Origin: Ypsolopha sequella
Taxonomy: Eukaryota > Arthropoda > Insecta > Lepidoptera > Ypsolophidae
NCBI GenBank assembly: GCA_934047225.1
Contig: OW203983.1
Coordinates: forward strand, 37,816,310 to 37,880,309
Direction: 5' to 3'
Length of the DNA: 64,000 nucleotides
The translations under genes were made by a program, and so were the position numbers. The notes below the pieces were generated by a model. That model saw only the letters and a program-made list of their open reading frames with translations, was not told the DNA's origin and searched no databases. Shown in pieces: positions 1 through 12,000 of this stretch. Every line of letters begins with the position of its first letter. Positions within the stretch are counted from its first letter, which is position 1.

Positions 1-394
1 GTTGGAAATGCATAGCTTTATAATTATTTACGAAAAATTAGTAATCGATAGAAATACTCTTACAATAAAAAGGTATTTGTCAGTTTCATGTATTTTATGC
101 ACAAACGATTTCAATTCATAATTTTCCAACAATAATAGCTTAAGTTGTACATGTAGCTAGAAATGGAGCGCCTAAACACAATTTAAGTATATTTTAATTA
201 ACAATATAAAATGTTGTTCACAATAATAATCGATTCTGCATAAACTTCGGTTGAATTTGCAATCGATAATTCATTTGCCATCTCAATTGTTTTTAGAATT
301 GTCATCTGTCAGTGCTCATCGTATACAAACCGAACTATAAAGGCATTTATTGTATAGGTATCTAGCTACGTCCATATTATTTAGAGGTCGATGA
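1..394. other. AT-rich DNA, nothing recognised
   Basis: No coding block, inverted repeat or known repeat end was recognised here. This lies in sequence upstream of the visible tws exons, probably inside a tws intron. Confidence 0.5.
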
Positions 395-404
395 ATGAAT
401 ATAT

Positions 405-690
405 ATTTTGACTTAATAATTTTCATTTCAGAAATAGCAGATTCGCACAAATACTTTGATTGCTGGGCGATTTGTTTTAGATTTCGATATTTTTCTTGGA
501 TTAAAACCGTCCAAAATTTGGTTTATGTTGCTCTAGCTTTGAGGTGTATGTCTGAAATGATCTCCATCATTTCGTTTTCAAGAGAAGGCAAGACCATGTC
601 AAAGGTATTCGATATTTCAGAAGCAGTTATTTCAACATCCTTACAAGAATTGTTTTCCTGGTATTCTTTTGAATTAGAAATACGCTCTTA
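405..690 (-). pseudogene. hAT (ZBED-type) transposase C-terminal relic
   Basis: Read on the minus strand, a run of codons near 690-540 gives an acidic helical stretch. Further down a frame gives EKYRNLKQIAQQSKYLCES followed by ISEMKIIKSK. This matches the C-terminal region of ZBED/SCAND3-like hAT transposases, where a segment like FGSTYLCESAFSxMxxIKSK is typical. The frame changes between the two blocks and no start, zinc finger or catalytic core is present, so this is a decayed fragment. The + strand reading of the same DNA is open by chance and runs into the minisatellite. Confidence 0.5.
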
Positions 691-832
691 TTGGGTCGGA
701 CGGGGCTTTGTAAACTTTTATGTTTCGTTTACGTTTATTTACGCGCGATCCACCCCAAAACCGCTTGTGATCGATCGATGGAACACCATCGACCGTCTGC
801 CCACCCCTGGCCTAGACAAAACAGCTGGACTT

Positions 833-1502
833 AACGCGAGCAGCGCTGCAGGGCGTACACTATACTATTACACGTTTAACGCGAGCAGCGCTGCAGGACG
901 TGCACTATACTATTACATGTTCAACGCGAGCAGCGCTGCAGGGCGTGCACTATCCTATTACATGTTCAACGCGAGCAGCGCTGCAGGGCGTGCACTATAC
1001 TATTACATGTTCAACGCGAGCAGCGCTGCAGGGCGTGCACTATACTATTACATGTTCAACGCCAGCAGCGCTGCAGGGCGTGCACTATACTATTACATGT
1101 TCAACGCGAGCAGCGCTGCAGGGCGTGCACTATACTATTACATGTTAAACGCGAGCAGCGCTGCAGGGCGTGCACTATACTATTACATGTTCAACGCGAG
1201 CAGCGCTGCAGGACGTGCACTATACTATTACATGTTCAACGCGAGAAGCGCTGCAGGGCGTGCACTATCCTATTACATGTTCAACGCGAGCAGCGCTGCA
1301 GGGCGTGCACTATCCTATTACATGTTCAACGCGAGCAGCGCTGCAGGGCGTGCACTATACTATTACATGTTAAACGCGAGCAGCGCTGCAGGGCGTGCAC
1401 TATACTATTACATGTTAAACGCGAGCAGCGCTGCAGGGCGTGCACTATACTATTACATGTTAAACGCGAGCAGCGCTGCAGGGCGTGCACTATACTACTA
1501 CA
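833..1502. repeat. 45-bp minisatellite, about 15 units
   Basis: Units begin with AACGCGAGCAGCGCTGCAGG and recur every 45 bp from 833 to 1463, with few substitutions (Y/S, F/L and R/G type changes on translation). Because 45 is divisible by three, several frames on both strands stay open through the array. One reads as a 15-residue repeat containing NASSAAGRALYYYMF. The near-identity of units points to recent expansion or ongoing homogenisation. I see no sign that it is a protein gene. Confidence 0.95.
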
Positions 1503-2338
1503 TGGCTCCAAGTAAATAGTAATCGCTGAACTTTTAATTGATCATTATGCAGCGATATCCTATTATAATAATATATATCAATATCTATTTATTATTAGAA
1601 TATTAAATTATATTCTAATAAATATATTAATATTACTTATAGCTGATTTTAAAGGCTTTCTTTTTTGATTTAGGATGTTAAAACAAGGTAATTTAGCTTT
1701 TATTAAGTCAGTTAACTACTATTTTGAAGTGAAGGAATTTAAAAATCAGCTTTAACATAACTTATTTGTTTATCAAATAATCTTTTATTTTATTGAAATA
1801 CATGTCTCCTTCATCGGAACAATAACTCAACTAACATCTAAACTAAATTTTTAAACGTTACAACTTAACATCTTATCTACCATAAAAACATACTACCTAC
1901 TGTCTTAATTTAATATTAAACTGAACTAATCCCAAAAGTAAATGTGCTTCATCTGACATGATTGTATTACGTGACATACATCCTTGTAAAATTATTCTGT
2001 AAATTTTGTTTTTTTCTTTATTTATTTCACAACGTATATGACAATAGAATTGGGCTTTTAACATTAAGTAATGAAAGACCATAGCATAATAAACTAGTAA
2101 AGTTTTCATTTATCAAAATAAAGTATTATTTTGCTTTACTGTACTTGCGTAAACTCGCACTCCCCTCGTGTTCATATCGGTCAAGAAGTTTGCTGCTCAT
2201 TGTAAATTGGTATAGTTATAGAAGATGTGTTTATACGGAACCGACTGCTCTATAAAGAAATGTTTACCAATGTCTTTGCTCACCATCTCTTGCAGTTTTC
2301 AACCCTATCGATTTCGTATTACACAAACTATAATAGTC
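1503..2338. other. AT-rich spacer with one hairpin
   Basis: Apart from the inverted repeat at 1641-1751, nothing recognisable was seen. Confidence 0.5.
1641..1751. repeat. Short palindromic MITE (GCTGATTTTAAAGGCT family)
   Basis: Left arm AGCTGATTTTAAAGGCTTT and right arm ending AAAAATCAGCT form an inverted repeat. The same end motif bounds the elements at 21302-21460 and 25810-25942, so this is a small dispersed family. This copy lacks the internal GTGCTGTCAAAAC part seen in the other two and is degraded. Confidence 0.5.
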
Positions 2339-2775
2339 CAGGGGTCTCCAAACTACGGCCCGCTTTGAACGGACATGCCCGGTTTTTAGCCCGCTATAGT
2401 TTATTTAAAATTCACAAACTTATAATAATAATAATGTAATGACATTTACTATTTATGTATGATATTAATAGAAACATTATTATGTATATTTATCTAAGAG
2501 TAGCATCATTATAAGAATGTCATGACAACCCTATTTCAAGGTGCACAGATGACGCTTCGGCTAACTGCGTCGCAATCGTTTTAATGACACTTGCCCGAAG
2601 TACTAACTGAAATTGCGCCCTGCACAAAAGATATCTCACTGACCGGCTAGTATCAATACGAAAATTTGCGCGTCGAAACTACAGTATTTTGGAATGATGA
2701 GCTATCTAGGTCTTGGCCCTTGGGGCTATTGGGGAATCAGTGTGGCCCTTAGGCTAAAATGTTTGGAGACCCCTG
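2339..2775. mobile_element. Non-autonomous hAT element (CAGGGGTCTCCAAAC ends)
   Basis: The left end CAGGGGTCTCCAAACTACGG and right end TTTGGAGACCCCTG are inverted repeats of the type found on many hAT transposons. Flanking octamers TAATAGTC (2331-2338) and GTTTAGTC (2776-2783) share the last five bases and look like a decayed 8-bp target-site duplication. No transposase frame remains in the 437 bp between. Confidence 0.75.
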
Positions 2776-2870
2776 GTTTAGTCGCTCGATCCTGTTTAGC
2801 TTCCATATGATAGAGAGTGAAGGTATCATGGTCGGAGGTCGTTGCCAGGTCTGAGCTGCATCTGTTTCAG

Positions 2871-3007
2871 GTGTCGGAGCGTGACAAGCGCGTGACGGGC
2901 TACAACACGCGCGAGGAGGGCGGTCGCCTGCGCGACCCGGCGCGTGTCACCCAGCTGCGCGTGCCCACCGTGCGCCCCGCGGAACTCATGGTGGAGGCCT
3001 CGCCCAG
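2871..3007 (+). CDS. tws: tws visible exon 1
   Basis: Follows a TCTGTTTCAG acceptor and begins [12 protein letters not shown], matching ISERDKRPEGYN of human B55 alpha near residue 124. It ends in MVEASPR with the last Arg codon split AG|A. GC content rises sharply against the flanks. The donor is GTAACT. This part lies in the second to third WD40 blades. Confidence 0.95.
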
Positions 3008-6000
3008 GTAACTTGGCGTTTACATTACACTTCCGACTTTCTACTTTCCTATGTCCACGGGGTATCCGGTGGTTGTCCTTGATAATCGCCTAGGCTCATG
3101 GTCAAGAATAATAGACGCTAGTGCTGTCTTTTGTAGGTATATACTTTTATAAACCTGATGTTTCTCTCCTTTATTTAAATATAGACGCTAGTGCTGTCTT
3201 TTGTAGGTATATACTTTTATAAACCTGATGTTTCTCTCCTTTATTTAAATATAGACGCTAGTGCTGTCTTTTGTAGGTATATACTTTTATAAACCTGATG
3301 TTTTCCTTATTCTTTATTCTTTATTGTACACACGGAAATATAAACATAAACAAAATTACAGTAAAAAGATGCACATTGGCGAGCTTATCTCTAAACAGAG
3401 ATTTCTGACAGCAAAACCATTACAATAGGAAAAAGTAACATAAACGGAGTAATCATACACGTGTACACAGAGAAGAAGAATATACAAACAATTATACACG
3501 TTTAATAACAAAATAAAAAATTATATCAATACCTACTTACTATAAATACAATATATAATAGTAGTTTATGCTACTAGGGCGAGAAGGAATAAATTACGAG
3601 GACGATTTAAAACACGAGCGTACCGAGTGTTTTAAACGTAACCGAGTAATTTATTGCTTTTACGCCCGTGTATCATACTACGTTTTTCAATGCATAGTGT
3701 GAGGAAATAAAACAAATATAATTTTGTGAACTTTAAATTATAATTGGCTCAAAAAGACTGTATCCAGAGCCGTTAAACAGTGGAAAAAAAAGTATAGAAT
3801 TTATGGTTCATAGGAAAGGCTGCAGGTTAGCCAACCATTGTGAATAAATTAAAAAAAAAACAATATTAAAGCCCTAGGGCAAAATAATCGACTTTCTGTT
3901 CGGTTTTGATGCATAAAAAGTGGGCCTTTACGAGCACATGCATTGAAAAATATTATAAATATACATAGTGTGTAATAAACTACATAAACATAAATATATA
4001 TAATATCTATCTATTCAGATTGTGAGAGGTAGTGTTCTTTAAGCTTTTTCTTAAAGGGACCGATAGTAAAACAGTCGCGAATACTATGCGGAAGAGCATT
4101 CCATAGTCGGACTGAATGGATACTGCTTAGAATAATAACGCCTAGAAACCAAGTCCGCGCACAATAAGTGAAGCGAGTAAAACCAGGCCATATAGGCCTG
4201 GTTCGCCGGCCGGCCTGGTCAGTTCTCAAGGTCAGCCTTTAGTACTAACAACTCTCGGAAATTAAATTGAAAATGATGGTTTGTGCGGTCAATGGGTGTC
4301 ACAATACAACGGAAAAACATAATAAACACTGTAACATCACATTCCACCTCTCAGTACTACAATTCACATTATAACTTAACGTAAAACATAAACTTAAACA
4401 GAAATAATCGTACGTAATCTTGGTAGACGCCATTGTATTAAAATGTTGCCAGTAAAAGAAAAAAATATATTCCCCAAATTAGTACTAATATACAAGGTCA
4501 CTTTCGGTAAGTGGTCAGGACCAAGGTTCATCATTTCAATGAATCACATTTTTTCGGGTTTTGTATACTAAATATTTTTGTTAAATGTTTGCTTATGTTA
4601 TCTATTTTACGTTGTTTTAATTTCTAATTAGCGCGGCTTGTTGTTGAACGGTATTTAAAAATTCGATTCTTTTATGAATCTAAAAAAGACAACATTTCGC
4701 AAATGGTGTCATCTAAGCGACAATTGTTTAGAAAACAGTTAGAGTTCCAAGGCCATTAGGTTGTTGTGGCGACCACTACGCGGCAAAGCTCGTTTTATTT
4801 TTTTCAAATATAAGAGAAACGTAGTTACTCATTATGGTTTTTTATTCACCCCACCTGCCACATTTTAAGTTTATAGAATTGCTCCATAGTCCCGAAGATT
4901 CCCGCTCAGTATTAGACACTTGAAATTTCATACATACATCACTACCGTATCAGACTACTCCTTCTAGTCACTGTTTTGTGATTCTATATAACATATGTTA
5001 AATAATGTAAATACCGTTATATATTAACTCGTGCTTATATGGGCATATAATGTATACTGATTTCAACACTATAATAAACTACGCTGTGAAATGTATACTA
5101 AGAAATAATAATTCCGAGTCGTTAAGTAACAGTTCCAATTTCCCTACTTTAGGGAAAATGCGTACTCCACTAGCAACATTGTTTATGCGCTTGTGTGCGT
5201 GTCAGCAAACGTAGCTACATGATGCTTACGCCCACATGAATCATCTTTTTGCCTCACTTTGGAGAGATCGGTTGAAGGGAACTATCATTCTAGGCGTTAT
5301 TATTCTAAGGGATACTGAATGAGTTTCCATAAGCACAGGTGTTATGTGTAGGGGTTTTAAGTAGGGAGATGTTTCTCTCCTTTATTGAAATATCTTACAA
5401 GCTTTTATTTATTGTCACCTGTTATTATGTCTACAGCCAGTGGCGTGCACAGAAGTTTTTGCTGGAAAAGCAAACAATTGGCCAAGAACAACAATAAAAA
5501 AAAATTGTAAAAATTTAAATATAACTTTGCAAAAAAAAATGTATGACGCCAGGGTAGACAATGTCTACCCTACAGTGAAAATTTCCTATACAAACTTTTT
5601 TTTTCTTCAAAGTTATATTCACATTTTTTTATTGTTATTCTTGACCAATTGCTTGCTTTTCCAGCAAAAAGTTCTGTGCACGCCACTGTCTACAGCTGCC
5701 TCGCATCCCGGTTAGTATGTCTAGATAAATGTATGAAGGAAGTGAATACATTTATCGAGACCCTGGGCCTTCTTTTATTGCGACGCCTTTAGTACAGGAA
5801 CATTGAACAATTTAACCTCAATTAAGATGTTAACCATGTAGCCGTATCTATTATTAGGGTCGTAAAAATTATACGATGCCTATAACCTCAATTCCTGATC
5901 GGTTTCAGTTTTCAAGAGGTGATACTGTGTACTGAAAAAGGGTATGCCAAACAAAAACAATGACATATTCAATAAAGAATGTGTAAACAAACCCGAGCCT

Positions 6001-9000
6001 GGATAAGACATACGCAATAACTAATAAGTATACACAGCTAAATTTATGCGATATTTGCTTTACATCGTTATCAGTTGACGTACAGATCACTCGAGTTCAG
6101 ACCTTAATTACTATCACTAGGTACATAAATGCTGCGCTTTATTTATTTTGTGATAAAGTGAGTAAACAATGATTGGGTTTTAGATTTAATTAAATTATTT
6201 TCCACATGATTTGAACGTTGGGCGGGTCTTTTTTAAATTTTAATATCGTATGGAAAAGATAATATGAATCATTCGAGTTATTTTATGCGTTTTTTTGGGG
6301 TTCTCTGTACAACATGTAAAATGGTTCCTACCATTATGGTGACACGTCATTAAAATATATATAATTAAGTATATAGGTATATGTAGGAAGACGGTAGCTC
6401 AGGATAGAACACTGGCCCCTCAATCTTGACATCCAGGTTCGATCCCCGGTCGGGCATGCACCAATGAGTGTTTTGCAATTTATGTGATACATACCACTTG
6501 TTGAACGGTGAAGGAAAACATCGTAAGGAAACCTGCATGCCCATAAATGCATGTATTTGTGCCCGATGTAAGGCGATAGGGCTCACAACCCATCACGTTG
6601 GGACGTAATATTCGTCGGTGAAACGCGGGTGTACCGAATGTGGACTGTGACTTGCATTTCACAGTTCACACTCGGAACACTTCTGACACCCCCTCGGGGG
6701 TTCATGTCGTGACGATATATTATTTTGTATATCTTTTATTATAGATATTTTTTATAATGTTAAGGTTATTAAACGTCGCTTAGCGCAAAGTGCAAACTTA
6801 ACTTTGTTTTTCTTGTTTAGAAGTTAGAAATTGAAAAATATTTTGGTATGTGGCAATTGACGTCAATTGTTCAGTATTAGTGAGGTTTATAAAGCATAAA
6901 GCATGAGTTTGAAATTTAATGAATATTAGTCATGATCTTGTCCCAACAAAGTAAAAACAGCATTTGAATTTGGTTTTGAAAAGATCATGACTAATTGTGT
7001 GTACAATTTAAACTCTTGCTTTATAAACCTCACTAATACTGAACTATTGGCGTCAATTGCCACATACCAAAAGATTTTACAATTTTTAATTTCTAAACAA
7101 GAAAAACAAATTTAAGTTATACACTTTCCGCTAAGCGACTGACGTTTAACCTTAAATAAATGAAAAACCGATCATACAGAACAACTAACAAAAAAAAAAA
7201 TACAGCCTCAGTAAAAAAAATGTTCTTTCCATATTCTGTAAACAATTCAATTTTTTCTTTTTCGTTTTCTATTACGTTTCTTTGGGACAGTTGTCCAATA
7301 TGATGAGTACAGGTCGCGGCAGTAAATAATGCACACCGTGTCGTAGTATCATCTCTGCCGCACGAAGCACTAACAGTCCGGTGACAGAGACGAAGCCGAA
7401 TTGCATTATTTTCTGCCGGGTACTGCAAGAGGTTTACTTCTAAGACACCGGTACCTTAGTAACCATGTCTGTCCTCGTTGCAGACGGATATTCGCGAACG
7501 CGCACACTTATCACATAAACTCGATCTCGCTCAACTCCGACCAAGAAACGTACCTGTCGGCGGACGACCTGCGCGTCAACCTGTGGCACCTCGAGATCAC
7601 CGACCAGAGCTTCAACATCGTCGACATCAAGCCGGCCAACATGGAGGAGCTCACTGAGGTACTTATACTCCATTTTGAGCATATCATGGGCATCGTGAGC
7701 TCACTTCCGTACTGAACACCATTGTGCGCATTTCATGGACGTCAGTGAGCTTATTTAAGGATATGAACACCTTTTGCGCATGTCATGGACGAAGTATGGT
7801 GCCCTTTGTATTGTAGCAAAAATTCAATAATTCTTCCATATTAATAAGTAATCTATTCGTTCCAGGTTATAACCGCGGCGGAGTTCCACCCGACTGAATG
7901 CAATCTCTTTGTATATTCTAGTAGTAAAGGTAAGTTGAGTCGAGAGCTGATATGATCTAATATAATCATCCCATTTCTCAAACAATAACGTTACATAAAG
8001 ATAACCTCTTTATTTGATTACTAAGCTGGTATGATAATTGATATAATCTAATTATCCCATTTCTCAAACAACGTAACATAAAGATAAGTTTAAATTATTA
8101 TTCTACAGCTAGCTTGGTTAGTAATAATTAGACATCGGATTATATGCACTAACAAAGTGCCAAAATATGCACTAAAAAAGGCCGAGATATGCACTAAAAA
8201 CAGTTGATATGCCCAAAATATGCACAATGCAAAATCAAAAAACCGTTATTATTTTTATACATTTTAATTAAAGACGGTACAAAAACAGCGCAATATGCTT
8301 AAAATTATGCATAGTTTTTGTATCAATATACAATTAAGTATTTCCAAATTTTCGAGTGCAATTTTGTGATGTTTGTCACCCAGTAGCAATTTGTACGCCG
8401 AAAACGACGTCTCTACATCAACTGACGTCATTGGACAAAACGCACGCACTGGTCAGTCAGTTTGCGCTCGCGCCCTACACGTCTTCGTCACCTAGGTCCC
8501 TATACGTACCTCCCGCTACTAAACTAAATATGCACGATTGGAAAAAAAAGGCTAAAATATGCATTAACGCCGTAATTAGATAGTTATATGCATTTGCATA
8601 TTTGCAAAAATCCGATGTCTAGTAATAATGTTTTCTGTTCATAAATTCATCCTTTTAATTAGATTGCCTTGCCAATCTATAATATATTGCAATGCAGAAA
8701 CAAAGCACTTATTTGGCGTCTGACCTGCGATGCTTGGGGAGTTTGGTCCGTTGCCTGGCACCACCTCCCCTCCCCTCGCCCCGCAGGTTACAATAGTGCG
8801 TGACGTCGGCAGGTACAATACGTCTGTGCGACATGCGCGCGGCGGCGCTCTGCGACCGACACGCCAAGCTATTCGAGGAGCCCGAGGACCCGCACGCGAG
8901 GTCTTTCTTCTCCGAGATCATCTCGTCCATCTCGGACGTGAAGCTCAGCAATTCGGGACGGTACGTTCATTATGGATGTGGATATCAAAACAATCAGCTT

Positions 9001-12000
9001 CACCACGCTCAGCTATCGTTGGCGGTTACGTAAACAAACCGAACAAACCTACACGGACTTCGTGACCGACCATTGAAGTGTCAAATCACCACTATCATCA
9101 AGGTCCATACCATGGTGGTTTGTAATGGCTAGAAGTTAGCTGCACAATCACGTTTGACAGCCAATTTTTTCCAACGATTTTTGACGATTCTTGGTGTCCG
9201 TAATCGAAACGTGGATGTTTTTAGTGGAAAATAGTGATTTCAAAACCACTCCCTTGTCATACATACTCGGAGCGCGATGCGCCGAGAGAGCTAGCTTCAC
9301 ACCCGCCCACCTTAGCAGACGCGGCATATACTAAACTAATTTTGTACTAATATTTAACTCTACTAATAATTAATATAAAACTCTTCTTTATTGGCATGGG
9401 TTATACATGTTTCTAATTACTAGAGTTGCCAATATAATAATTTCAAGAGGCCTGCGGAGCAATCCCAGTTCAAACAAACGAAATACCAAAACCATTTGTA
9501 AATCATAAATATTCTTAAGGTAGTGTGTATGTATTCCGATTGCATTACAGAATATCTAGGTTCCCAATTATATATTTTGAAAGGTTACTGATTTAAAGAC
9601 GACATAATAAGCAATTTAAAATTTCCAATGAAAGCTTATTTTTCTCATATTTCATGTTTAAATCAGTGTTCTTATTTCATATATATTTGGGAACCTAGAT
9701 ATTCTGTAATGCAATCGGAATAAATACACACTACCCTAAGAATATCTATGATTTACAAATGGTTTTGGTTTTTCGTTTGTACGAACTGGGATTGCTCCGC
9801 CGCCCTCTTAAAATGACTATATTGGCAACTCTGGGAATTGGGATTTAGAAACATGTATAACCCATGCCAATAAAGAAGAGTTTTATAAATGGCGGCCTAG
9901 GTATGGGTTTCTGTCAGAACTTCGGCCGAAATTTTGCACGCGAATTCTAATAACAGTGCTACAAGAATCTAAATGAACGTAGCCAAAAGCAGAACTGACG
10001 CGGCCATTATATGAAACGTCATATTTTGACAGTTTGCCGCGTCGTCGCCTAGTAAGTTTCAGAAAATAGATCCTATGCCGTTATGTTGGCATCAACGTCT
10101 ACACGAGATGATTGGATAAAACAAAATTTTACGTCCATAGGTTGGATGATATAAATGCTACCAACATAACTATAACTCTTTTCTGGAACGTACTTTAACA
10201 GCACCCTTGCTCACGTTCATTTAGATCCTTGTCGCACTGTATTGCTTGCGAAGTTTTGTGTCATCCATCATAAACAAAGTAATGTATATCATATATATTA
10301 GGTCCTTGCATATGAAATTGCCGGAAAATTTGAAGGAAACTCAATTTTCACTACTAACACTTGCATTTTTTTTTTAGGGAGGACAAATCCAAATTATGTA
10401 ATTTGTTTTGTGTAAAAATGAGACAACATTAAGCTAACAGCAACATCAATTTATTTTTACAAAGGGTCAGCTGTAAAAAATTGTTACGAATCCTATCATG
10501 GAAATGGATGACATTTAGGACGAACTGTTTTAGAACATTTAGTTTTTAAAATCAAACTGAAAATAAAAACAAAATTTAATACGTAGATGGAATGCAGTAC
10601 TCTCTCGCTAGTCCGCCGCTTGATAATCCGACAACTACTATAATCCGCCCATTTTTTGCAAGTCGATGTCTCTATGTAATCATGTTATTACGAAGATTTA
10701 GTCTGGTAAAAAACAAGCCAAATTAGAGCAGTATTTTTCAAAACCTGAGTAATCAGTTAATGTGTCAGTTCATTTTTAAATTTTAATACAAATGTACATA
10801 TGTATTTACCTTCATAAGTACTAATACAAAATTACTATGTTTTTTGTTGTTTTCCTCAATTTGATGTTCCTGTACATTATAATCCGCCGTTTTCGGTAAT
10901 CAGCCGGTAGTCCGGATTTTTTGGTGGCGGATTAGCGAGAGAGTACTGTACCTTTAAATCAACTTTCAAACAAAACACAAATAATTGAAACAGCTATTGA
11001 ATTACAGGAATTATGAACTCATGAATCTGTAAGAAAATTTCGGCGATTTCATATGTTGCTCTATTATATTGCTCTGTATTTAATATAAACGGCTCACCTC
11101 AATACTACTAGTTTATTAAAATTTATATTTATTCTATTGATTAATACATGTATACTTAATAATACGTTGAGATTTTTTTAGTATTACTGTTTACAAAGAC
11201 AATTTTTGAGCTTTTTTTTGTTAAGAGTCGTAGTTCCGAGATTGGGCAAAACAGGGTTCGGGGTTATGGCTTTTTAAGATAGTAAAATATTAATTTCTGA
11301 ACAAAATAAATACCACTTGTTACCTTACAAGATGAAGTACAGGTTCATTAAAAAAAATCTTGGCACTAATGTATAGTAACTTCAGAAAAAAAAAACAGGA
11401 TGTCAAGTTCAGGTTACACCCGTAGCGCTGCAATGCTATTCAAGAGATTTTCTTGAAATTCCTGTTTTTTTTCTGAAGTTACTATACATTATTGCCGTGA
11501 TTTTTTTTAATGAACCTGCACTTCATCTTGTAAGGTAACAAGTGGTATTTATTTTGTTCAGAAATTTAAATTTTTACCGTCTTAAAAAGCCATAACCCCG
11601 AATCTCGGAACCCCGACCCTTAATTCGACACTGCGCAGTGGTTACTGAATGTAATGTATGATTGTTGTAGATTTTTATAGTTTTTTAGAATATATGCGAT
11701 TTAGAATATCTAGATAGATCCGGAGATGGTTTAGACGAAAATATATATACAGGGTGTTAAGATGATGTTGTGGAAGCCGAAAACTGGCGACAGTACGCAC
11801 AATTTTTCGTAAAATAAAAAGAAATTGAGAAATCGTGAAAAATAAATCATTTGTTTCATACATTTTGGTCGAGAACTATCTCTAGCTTCCGGCTTTCACA
11901 ACATCATATTAACACCCGGGATAATATATAATATTAAAAAAACGGGAACACCTCTTGACACGCTTTGCTTGACAAATCCGGCGTTTTTATGTAAAATCCC

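Noticed and set aside
833..1502. CRISPR array
   Set aside because: Units are contiguous with no unique spacers; it is a minisatellite in eukaryotic DNA.
395..1519. 374-codon open frame with a 15-residue repeat
   Set aside because: The long frame is produced by the 45-bp minisatellite and by antisense of a hAT relic; no splice, promoter or family support.
6388..6460. tRNA gene
   Set aside because: A and B boxes are present, but no complete cloverleaf is formed and the sequence continues as a dispersed SINE.
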